Source: Deltaproteobacteria bacterium
GTDB taxonomy: Bacteria > Desulfobacterota > DSM-4660 > Desulfatiglandales > B25-G16
Direction: 5' to 3'
Length of the DNA: 5,131 nt
Assembly (NCBI GenBank): GCA_003646935.1
Contig: QMLW01000189.1
Span: forward strand, 1-5,131
Positions 1 to 4,591 of the stretch are shown in pieces. A program made the position numbers and the translations under genes. The number at the start of each line of letters is the position of its first letter. The stretch's first letter is position 1. The notes beneath the pieces are model-generated. The model did not search any database. It saw nothing but the letters and a program-made list of their open reading frames with translations, and had not been told where the DNA came from.

Positions 1-23
1 ACGACAATTACCGGGGGTTTCAT
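1..23 (-). CDS. Partial CDS: probable PIN-domain (VapC-type) toxin, first 8 codons
   Basis: Only the start of this gene is in the window. Its ATG (complement of 21-23) overlaps the antitoxin stop codon as ATGA, the usual arrangement of a toxin gene translationally coupled to its antitoxin. The visible residues are MKPPVIVV. VapC-type PIN ribonucleases often begin with just such a short hydrophobic beta strand, directly followed by the catalytic Asp of a D-T/S-N motif. The reading frame is seen directly; the PIN identity is inferred from the antitoxin type, gene order, overlap and this short N-terminus. Another RHH-partner toxin, such as a RelE/ParE fold, is possible but fits the start less well. 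The gene continues beyond base 1. Confidence 0.6.
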
Positions 24-256
24 CTCTGTCGTTCCGCCCTTGTCTCCTCAACCGCAAGCTCAAGCGCACTTATCTCGTCTAAGCCCGATCGCTTTCGTGC
101 CTTGGAGACTAGAGACGAGGCATTTTCCATTGTCTTGATGCCATAGAAATCGAGGCTTTCCTCAATCAATTGTCTAATAGACCTGCCCTGTCTCGCTGCG
201 GCCTCCTTAAGCGCACGGTGCCTTTCATCGGATAGAGTTATGGTTAATCTTGGCAT
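20..256 (-). CDS. Ribbon-helix-helix antitoxin (VapB/CopG-type)
   Basis: A 78-residue antitoxin that should bind its cognate toxin and, as a dimer, repress its own promoter. Residues 2-9 (PRLTITLS) form the DNA-contacting beta strand of an RHH domain. Residues 10-24 and 25-37 fit the two helices, with the usual G-R-S turn between them. The C-terminal part (about 44-78, with ALELAVEETRAERQR) resembles toxin-binding tails of VapB proteins. I chose the ATG at 256 because GGAGG lies five bases before it on the minus strand, and because the promoter at 293-321 puts the transcription start near 286. A longer reading from 289 would then begin upstream of the transcript and inside the operator repeats. 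The stop overlaps the start of the next gene (ATGA). The RHH assignment is strong; the exact TA family is less certain. Confidence 0.9.
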   Translation of the reverse strand: MPRLTITLSDERHRALKEAAARQGRSIRQLIEESLDFYGIKTMENASSLVSKARKRSGLDEISALELAVEETRAERQR

Positions 257-282
257 CCTTTCCTCCAGTCCTAAGAGAGTAG

Positions 283-306
283 TCACCAACTCACCATATC
301 ACCAAT
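283..306 (-). promoter_or_regulatory. Candidate antitoxin operator: three tandem 8-bp units
   Basis: On the plus strand three unspaced octads follow each other: TCACCAAC, TCACCATA and TCACCAAT (consensus TCACCAWN). They cover the -10 box of the antitoxin promoter and its probable transcription start. RHH repressors are known to bind short repeated sites cooperatively; the omega repressor binds unspaced heptads with a WATCACW consensus. Binding by the neighbouring antitoxin is therefore inferred, but position and period both suit autoregulation. Confidence 0.6.
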
Positions 307-321
307 ATCTTTATCCGTCAA
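293..321 (-). promoter_or_regulatory. Sigma-70-type promoter of the toxin-antitoxin operon
   Basis: Read on the minus strand, a -35 box TTGACG (complement of 316-321) is followed after 17 bases by the -10 box TATGGT (complement of 293-298). The predicted start is near base 286, giving a leader of about 30 bases before the antitoxin ATG at 256. Spacing is optimal; the -35 matches consensus at five of six bases and the -10 at four of six. Confidence 0.65.
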
Positions 322-600
322 TATTATAAACGGGCCCCAAATTACCCCAGGACTATGTAAACACTATCACAACATTATGAATACATTAATAATTTCATGT
401 CTTGGTAAGAGATCTGCAATTTCGGTCATCCGCCTCAAAACCCTGTGATTTGTCTGACTCGCCTGATCTAATCGCTCGAATGCTGCTAATCATTGATTTT
501 GGGTTGATTTTGTATGTAAGCATAGTGTATTCAGAGTGAAGGGATAGATTATTAAGGAAACGCGGTCTCAAGAGATTCTATTCTTCAGGGAGCGGAAAAC
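322..600. other. Gene-free stretch between divergent genes
   Basis: AT-rich spacer between the leftward antitoxin operon and the rightward gene at 601. I see no coding frame and no RNA gene in it. It holds the first copy of the diverged intergenic repeat (437-502). TTGATT occurs at 493-498 and 504-509, but neither has a good -10 at proper spacing, so the promoter of the gene at 601 cannot be placed. A ribosome binding site AGGGAG (587-592) lies eight bases before the GTG at 601. Confidence 0.6.
437..502 (+). repeat. Diverged intergenic direct repeat, copy A
   Basis: This stretch aligns with 2206-2272 in the same orientation, at about 49 identical columns of 69 by eye. The core is CTGACT, four variable bases, TGATCTAA, four variable bases, TCGAATG, with identical spacing in both copies. 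Both copies start with AAAACC and end with TTGG. Both lie in gene-free stretches ahead of plus-strand genes. I do not recognise the repeat; it could be an old small mobile element or a shared regulatory segment. Confidence 0.6.
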
Positions 601-1002
601 GTGGGACAGAGAATTCCCCAAACCAAATCCAAATGGATTGAGGAGATCGCAGCAGCCTATAGCGACGCTGAGGAAGCAATACCGTTCGGCACATTGGTGG
701 GGCAGGATATCCAAGAGGCGGACCTTTTCCTTTTGGCACCTGAGATATGCATGAAGTTCCGTGGGATTAGAAGAACGAAAGCAAAATTGGAAAAGGCTTC
801 GAACACAGCTCTCTCAAGCTATGTGGCCACAAAAGATTTAGGGGGCCATATTCTTGATGGCCCCTATATTTCATTCGCCTTTTGCTATCTTGCAAGCCAT
901 TTTGCTCTGGAATTGGTTGGTGAATCTGAGGTTGATGAGATAATGACCTATATTGAGGTGCACCTAAAAGAACTGGCTGATGCCATTGCCAAGAATGAGT
1001 AA
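601..1002 (+). CDS. Hypothetical protein, first gene of an unknown two-gene unit
   Basis: A 133-residue protein that I do not recognise. It begins with GTG, supported by AGGGAG eight bases upstream. It looks soluble and mostly helical. A basic cluster lies around residues 52-64 (KFRGIRRTKAKLEK). A hydrophobic stretch at about 89-106 (YISFAFCYLASHFALELV) is more likely a buried helix than a membrane span, since it carries Ser, His and Glu. The C-terminal third (about 108-133) is acidic and helical. There is no signal peptide. Its stop TAA shares a base with the next gene's ATG (TAATG), so the two proteins are probably made together by translational coupling and may act together. The long frame, good ribosome site and coupling make it very likely a real gene; its function is unknown. 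Confidence 0.8.
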   Translation: MGQRIPQTKSKWIEEIAAAYSDAEEAIPFGTLVGQDIQEADLFLLAPEICMKFRGIRRTKAKLEKASNTALSSYVATKDLGGHILDGPYISFAFCYLASHFALELVGESEVDEIMTYIEVHLKELADAIAKNE

Positions 1003-1448
1003 TGCTCAATACCGGTGTTGATGAGATTTGTTCACTGGCCACATTTCGAAACTTCTCCAGGAAATATCCGATGAAAGAAAAGTCAGAAATTCTAGGAGAT
1101 TTAATCGAATCAACGCCCGGTGAAGAAGGGGAATGGTTTGCCACAGCCAAATCGCTTGGTATGCTTTCGCTGGCCCTGAAGCTTGCCCACCAATGCCCCT
1201 GCGAGCCGAAAACCTTGAATCGAGCCGCCAGAGATTATCTGAATATAGAGCCAAAGTTCGCCCTTGGTGTTGCCATGGCCTCATTGCATTGGTTGTCTCA
1301 AGGATGGGGGTACGACATCACGGCTGGCGATGTTTTCTCGGCTTACGGTTATGCTATAAAAAGTGCTGAAAAGCTAGATATGGAAGAACAGGTGCGAGAA
1401 GATATCATCGAAATAGTCAACAATGACCAATCCCCGGGATGTTCGTGA
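1002..1448 (+). CDS. Hypothetical protein, second gene of an unknown two-gene unit
   Basis: A 148-residue protein that I do not recognise. Its ATG overlaps the preceding stop (TAATG). There is no strong ribosome binding site of its own, so translation probably depends on ribosomes finishing the upstream gene. The sequence is largely helical. Residues about 45-62 (WFATAKSLGMLSLALKLA) and 84-100 look like amphipathic helices. A W-x-x-x-G-W-G-Y-D segment lies near 97-105, followed by a helix rich in Ala and Tyr, and the end is acidic. There is no signal peptide or membrane span, and only two closely spaced cysteines (residues 64 and 66), too few for a metal site by themselves. With its partner it may form a two-protein module; a stress, defence or toxin-antitoxin role is possible but has no direct support. 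Confidence 0.78.
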   Translation: MLNTGVDEICSLATFRNFSRKYPMKEKSEILGDLIESTPGEEGEWFATAKSLGMLSLALKLAHQCPCEPKTLNRAARDYLNIEPKFALGVAMASLHWLSQGWGYDITAGDVFSAYGYAIKSAEKLDMEEQVREDIIEIVNNDQSPGCS

Positions 1449-1542
1449 AAGATGTTCTTGAACGGTATCTGGCGATGTGAAGTGCTCATTTTGGTTATCG
1501 CTCACGTATAAATGGGGGTTGAGAATCATGAGGGGCCGCTAG

Positions 1543-2136
1543 GTGGACGAAACCGGACTCATAAATAAGCTTCGACTGATCGAAGCTCTCTTCGCTGGAG
1601 CTGCTACCCAGGGGGAGAAGGTTGCTGCCGAAAGAGCCAAGCAACGAATTTTAGAGCGACTGAAACTCTGGGAGCAAGAGGACCCCCCAGTGGAGTACAG
1701 GTTCTCCATGGGCGACCTGTGGTCACGGAAGGTGTTCATCGCCTTGCTTCGCCGTTATGGGATTACACCCTACCGGTATATGGGCCAGCGGTACACCAGT
1801 GTGATGGCGAGAGTCTCAAAAAATTTCGTCAACGAGACCTTGTGGCCCGAGTTCCAAGAGATTTCCAATACTCTGGAAACGTATCTTTCCGAGGTGACTG
1901 ATCGCATTGTCTCCCAGGTTATTCACCAAGACAGCTCCGAAGTTGAAGTTGTCGAAAAACCTGCATATCTCCCCCCTGTCCCTAACGAATCCTTGAGTGG
2001 ATCAACAACTTCACCCATGCCGCCGGGCCAATCGGGCAGCGATAAATACGAAAACCAAAAAGATTGGAAGGTAGCGTCATCCCGAAAACGTTCAAAGCGA
2101 AAGGGAAAGAAGCGCAAAAAACGCAAGCGGCGCTGA
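1543..2136 (+). CDS. DUF2786-like conserved hypothetical protein with a basic tail
   Basis: A 197-residue protein in three parts. Residues about 6-42 (INKLRLIEALFAGAATQGEK and on) resemble the helical DUF2786-type N-terminus. Residues about 48-130 form a conserved-looking region with EYRFSMGDLWSRKVFIALLR, RRYGITPYRY and FVNETLWPEFQEI. After a Pro/Ser-rich linker (about 140-172) comes a very basic end, with 15 of the last 17 residues Lys or Arg, which suggests binding to nucleic acid or ribosomes. I recall similar uncharacterised proteins in Proteobacteria, but no function is established. The start is GTG, with AGGGG at 1531-1535 seven bases upstream. An ATG at 1528 in the same frame is cut off by TAG four codons later, so it cannot be the start. 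The 94-base gap after the preceding gene leaves open whether it shares a transcript. Confidence 0.85.
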   Translation: MDETGLINKLRLIEALFAGAATQGEKVAAERAKQRILERLKLWEQEDPPVEYRFSMGDLWSRKVFIALLRRYGITPYRYMGQRYTSVMARVSKNFVNETLWPEFQEISNTLETYLSEVTDRIVSQVIHQDSSEVEVVEKPAYLPPVPNESLSGSTTSPMPPGQSGSDKYENQKDWKVASSRKRSKRKGKKRKKRKRR

Positions 2137-2191
2137 GCATCTATTGGATTGTTCAAGGCTGGGAATGTAATTGACAAAATTGAATAACTAA

Positions 2192-2203
2192 TTCCAGCTG
2201 GAA
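2192..2203. promoter_or_regulatory. Perfect 12-bp palindrome, possible operator
   Basis: TTCCAGCTGGAA reads the same on both strands and lies three bases before repeat copy B. A dimeric regulator could bind such a site, but no promoter elements or second copy are visible here, and the matching position before copy A has no palindrome. A chance occurrence is possible. Confidence 0.3.
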
Positions 2204-2205
2204 GG

Positions 2206-2272
2206 AAAACCGGTGATAAGCCTGACTTACGTGATCTAAATGGTCGAATGTTAGTTTTTCATTTATTCTTGG
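2206..2272 (+). repeat. Diverged intergenic direct repeat, copy B
   Basis: Second copy of the repeat at 437-502, in the same orientation. Shared blocks in order are AAAACC, GTGAT, CTGACT (2222-2227), TGATCTAA (2232-2239), TCGAATG (2244-2250), TCATT and TTGG. Gaps between the central blocks have equal length in both copies. It ends close to the left side of the inverted-repeat element that starts near 2279. Confidence 0.6.
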
Positions 2273-2278
2273 CAACTT

Positions 2279-2405
2279 CCTAAAAAGTCCTCTTCGGTGA
2301 ATGGGTCATTTTGACTTCAAGGAGAAATCTTTTATTTACAGCATGTTGCACTGGCAACATTTCTCGCTTCGCTCGAAATGACACGTTGTGGAGACTTTTT
2401 ACAGG
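2279..2405. mobile_element. MITE/REP-like inverted-repeat element, non-coding
   Basis: The outer arms pair CCTAAAAAGTC (2279-2289) with GACTTTTTACAGG (2393-2405). The inner arms pair 2305-2330 (starting GTCATTTTGA) with 2357-2382, whose complement reads GTCATTTCGAGCGAAGCGAG, matching at 18 of 26 positions. A third hairpin at the centre (2343-2360, ATGTTGC/GCAACAT with loop ACTG) partly competes with the inner arms. The right arm is close to a short repeat I know from many bacterial genomes, often next to GTAAAAAGTC ends in Desulfobacterota; that comparison is from memory. There is no coding capacity, so any movement would need a transposase acting in trans. The left arm is the more decayed. 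It may also act as a transcription barrier. Confidence 0.7.
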
Positions 2406-2609
2406 ACCATCATTTTTGGTTGATGTCAGTCAAGTCAAGGAGTTCAAAGAGAAGATGCCATCCCGTGTCTCCATACCTGAAATGCAAACCCTTTCCCTTG
2501 GAGGGCCGAGCTTATCTATATGTCTATTTGTGGTGTACTAATGCAACTTTGTTAAAACGCTTGTCGGCGTTCTAAATCAAAGCTCGAGGAAAAAATAAGG
2601 AGATAATTG

Positions 2610-2843
2610 GTGAAATCGAAAGTAATATCTTTGAAATTTGTTTCGGAATCAGGTGAACCCGTGGGTTATTTGATGGTCAATACGGATGACGAACAATTTG
2701 CCAAACAAACCGCCTGGCAGTGGGGCGAAGTTCATCTAGACTCGCCTTTCGCGAGGGTCGAGCTTCATCAAGGGGTCATGGATTCGCCCGATGTAGATTC
2801 AGACATTTTCGATGGAGTACGGGTTTGGGAATTACCTTTTTGA
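2610..2843 (+). CDS. Small hypothetical protein
   Basis: A 77-residue protein that I do not recognise. GTG at 2610 is preferred over the adjoining TTG at 2607, because AAGGAG (2597-2602) then lies seven bases away. The sequence looks beta-rich (KVISLKFVSESGEPVGYLMV, then VHLDSPFARVELH) and is acidic toward the end (DSPDVDSDIFDGVRVWELPF). There is no signal peptide, membrane span or cysteine. It might be a small single-domain cytoplasmic protein. The next gene starts 42 bases after the stop in the same frame with no stop in between, so the two may be co-transcribed. The ribosome site and composition favour a real gene. Confidence 0.65.
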   Translation: MKSKVISLKFVSESGEPVGYLMVNTDDEQFAKQTAWQWGEVHLDSPFARVELHQGVMDSPDVDSDIFDGVRVWELPF

Positions 2844-2885
2844 TTTTTTTGTATATCCTCTCGCTATTCGGACAACAAGAAAAAG

Positions 2886-3362
2886 ATGAAACACATCACA
2901 CTCATTACTTACCAGAGAGATAAATACTACTGCCGCTTAGTGAGGGCGGTAGCAAAATTTTTGGCTCGTTCAGACGTTGTTACCCCCTCTGATGTCCTTA
3001 TTGAGATGGGCAATCTTTCAAGAAAAAATTATGAAGCTTGGTGCAAAGGGCAAGTTCCTTATCTTGAAAGAGTATTCGAGGGCAGCCTTTCCAAAGCAAA
3101 CCGAATTCTTCGCATTATAGGCTTCCATGTTCACGATCTCAACATGGTGTCGCGGCAGGCTGTCTATCATCAATGGGGGAAAGGAAAAAACCGAATACTG
3201 AGGTTTTCCAAATCAGATTATCCAAACATTGAAAAGGCATATTCTCGGCATTACACCTGGAACCGATCAGCGCAAGAGAAGCAAATAGCCATAAACAACG
3301 CACTGCCCAAACAAGTTGATACAGTCTACCAGGGCCACAGAGGGCCTATTGACAATTATTGA
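2886..3362 (+). CDS. Conserved hypothetical protein (YQRDKYY / VPYLERV type)
   Basis: A 158-residue basic protein of a type I recall as conserved but uncharacterised in Deltaproteobacteria. Recognisable blocks are YQRDKYYCRLVRAVAKFL (from residue 9), VPYLERV (57-63), LSKANRILRIIGFHVHDLN (68-86), YHQWGKGKNRILRFSKS (94-110) and IEKAYSRHY (115-123). Many Arg, Lys, Tyr and Trp residues in the conserved blocks suggest nucleic-acid contact, but this is inference. No catalytic motif, signal peptide or membrane segment is visible. The ATG at 2886 has only a weak A-rich upstream region (AAGAAAAAG), so translation may depend on the gene before it. The last 35 residues look less conserved and may be an extension particular to this copy. 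The gene runs convergent to ubiX. Confidence 0.8.
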   Translation: MKHITLITYQRDKYYCRLVRAVAKFLARSDVVTPSDVLIEMGNLSRKNYEAWCKGQVPYLERVFEGSLSKANRILRIIGFHVHDLNMVSRQAVYHQWGKGKNRILRFSKSDYPNIEKAYSRHYTWNRSAQEKQIAINNALPKQVDTVYQGHRGPIDNY

Positions 3363-3402
3363 TTGAATCAATCAGAGCGAGAACATGGAAACACCTGTTT
3401 CC
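3360..3402. other. Two small hairpins after the last plus-strand gene
   Basis: TGATTG (3360-3365) can pair with CAATCA (3369-3374) around a three-base loop and includes the stop codon. GGAAAC (3387-3392) can pair with GTTTCC (3397-3402) around ACCT. Neither is followed by a T run on either strand, so they are not classical terminators, although they may help end transcripts between these convergent genes. I see nothing else in the rest of the gap up to 3556. Confidence 0.3.
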
Positions 3403-3556
3403 TGGCTGGAAAATCGCAAATGGGATTCTTGGTGATTTTGACAAATCAAAAAGCTCCTCTACCTGCACTGTCTCTCAAGTATCTTACCAACATATTGGGC
3501 AGATTGAACGTTAATGTCAGTTTATCTTCATAAAACCTAAAGTCAAACTATAATAT

Positions 3557-4123
3557 CTACTTATTTTCACCCCAACGTTTAAATAGGTCGTGTTCGATCC
3601 CCAGATAATCGAAGACCTTGCCGATGGTCTGGTGGATGATGTCCTCAATCGTCTCGGGGTGATTGTAGAAGGACGGTATGGGGGGCAGGATATGGGCGCC
3701 CAGGTCAGCGGCTGCCGACATGAGTTGAAGGTGTCCCTTATGAAGCGGCGTCTCCCGAACCAAGAGCACCAATTTCCTCCTCTCCTTTAAGGCAACATCA
3801 GCCGCCCTCACGATGAGGCTGTCGGAGTAGGAATTGGCAATGCCCGATAAGGTCTTTATGGTGCACGGGGCAACGACCATGCCATCGGTAAAAAACGATC
3901 CGCTCGCCAGAGGTGCACTCAGATCGGCGTTGTCATAGACCTTATCCGCCATGGACTCCAGGTCCCCGACTGAATACTCCGTCTCAATGGTAATATTCTT
4001 CTTACCCGACTCTGAAATAATAAGATGGATCTCCAGATCCTTTTTAGCGAGTTCTTTTATCAATTCTATCCCATAGATAACACCGCTAGCACCCGTAATG
4101 CCAATTATGATCCGGTTTTTCAT
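3557..4123 (-). CDS. ubiX: UbiX-type flavin prenyltransferase
   Basis: A cytoplasmic enzyme that joins a dimethylallyl group to reduced FMN, making prenylated FMN for UbiD-type decarboxylases. The 188 residues match the family length. Visible motifs are the FMN-binding IIIGITGASG (5-14), SGSF (74-77), CTIKTLSGIANSYSDSLIVR (87-106), ALKERRKLVLLVRETPLHKG (111-130) with the Arg-Glu pair (123-124), and PIPSFYNHPETI with Tyr153. Lys169 stands where a phosphate-binding Arg is common, a conservative change. The start is ambiguous. ATG 4123 fits the family N-terminus and has GGTG five bases upstream; GTG 4129 has GGAG seven bases upstream; ATG 4135 is too close to that GGAG. The gene follows the LpdD-like gene by 51 bases, so they are probably one operon. 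Whether its partner decarboxylase serves quinone synthesis or aromatic-acid metabolism cannot be told here. Confidence 0.93.
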   Translation of the reverse strand: MKNRIIIGITGASGVIYGIELIKELAKKDLEIHLIISESGKKNITIETEYSVGDLESMADKVYDNADLSAPLASGSFFTDGMVVAPCTIKTLSGIANSYSDSLIVRAADVALKERRKLVLLVRETPLHKGHLQLMSAAADLGAHILPPIPSFYNHPETIEDIIHQTIGKVFDYLGIEHDLFKRWGENK

Positions 4124-4174
4124 ATTCACACCCATACTCCAATCAGAAATCGCTTCAAATGATCTGCAATAACC

Positions 4175-4591
4175 TCATCGCGGTTCTCTCATGGGAACCC
4201 TCTCAATTATCATTTCAACTAAATGCCTGCTATTTTCTATAATGGCGTTAATTCCCGCTTCATCGATATCATCCCAGTGAATACCCGCCGCGACTACCAC
4301 ATTGGTGTTAAGTGCTGAGGAGATCCTCTCGGCCGCCTCCTTGGCGACCACATCATCCTTGTGGCCCACATAGCAAAACACGGATGCGGTAGCACTTATC
4401 TCGGTTCTATCCTTTAAACTCGGCCTTGGCTGGGCAATCGCAACAGCACCGATATGGGGTCTATCCCCACCCCAAATAGCTACCAGCAAATCCTCACCTA
4501 TTTCCTTTACAGAGGCCTCGATCCTATAGGTCTCTTCTTTTGTCTTTATCGTAAATTCCAAAGCCCCATCTCTCAAAGGATCCCCGTGCAT
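4175..4591 (-). CDS. LpdD-like prenylated-flavin accessory protein
   Basis: A 138-residue protein resembling LpdD, the small protein encoded with the gallate decarboxylase system of Lactobacillus plantarum and now described as a prenylated-flavin chaperone. The diagnostic stretch is IWGGDRPHIGAVAIAQPRPS (39-58), followed by LKDRTEISATASV, GHKDDVVAKEAAERIS and NTNVVVAAGIHWDDI (95-109). I recognise this pattern from memory of the family and could not search. It probably binds or passes on prenylated FMN made by UbiX, encoded just downstream; that role is inferred. The ATG at 4591 overlaps the stop of the preceding gene (TGATG), so it is translationally coupled; a TTG one codon earlier is less likely. 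There is no signal peptide or membrane span. Confidence 0.8.
   Translation of the reverse strand: MHGDPLRDGALEFTIKTKEETYRIEASVKEIGEDLLVAIWGGDRPHIGAVAIAQPRPSLKDRTEISATASVFCYVGHKDDVVAKEAAERISSALNTNVVVAAGIHWDDIDEAGINAIIENSRHLVEMIIERVPMREPR

Larger units (their letters stand above)
2137..2609. other. Gene-free stretch with repeats
   Basis: A gap of about 470 bases between two plus-strand genes. It holds a 12-bp palindrome (2192-2203), repeat copy B (2206-2272) and a MITE/REP-like element (about 2279-2405). A small hairpin, AACGC/GCGTT with a six-base loop, lies at 2556-2571 without a following T run. The open frames crossing this stretch are translations of the inverted repeat and carry no protein signal. 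AAGGAG at 2597-2602 serves the gene at 2610. No convincing promoter is visible. Confidence 0.6.

Noticed and set aside
257..289. Eleven extra N-terminal residues on the antitoxin from an ATG at 289
   Set aside because: This would start upstream of the predicted transcription start and inside the operator repeats; GGAGG before the ATG at 256 decides the start.
283..306. CRISPR or origin iterons
   Set aside because: Three 8-bp units without spacers and no Rep or Cas gene; position over a promoter favours an operator.
767..1284. Minus-strand open frames opposite the two unknown genes
   Set aside because: Shadows of the plus-strand genes, with no ribosome sites and unlikely composition.
1439..1480. 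13-codon frame overlapping the end of the second unknown gene
   Set aside because: Too short, with no ribosome binding site and no recognisable peptide.
2311..2541. Open frames across 2311-2575, one with an ISRFARNDT-like stretch
   Set aside because: They translate the inverted-repeat element, lack a ribosome binding site and show no protein-like pattern; SRFARND is what this type of repeat arm yields when translated.
2556..2571. Hairpin AACGC/GCGTT as a terminator
   Set aside because: Only five base pairs, and no T run follows.
437..2609. Integron gene cassettes with attC sites between the small same-strand genes
   Set aside because: No RYYYAAC/GTTRRRY pairs or attC-like dyads frame the genes; the shared repeat has no such core sites.
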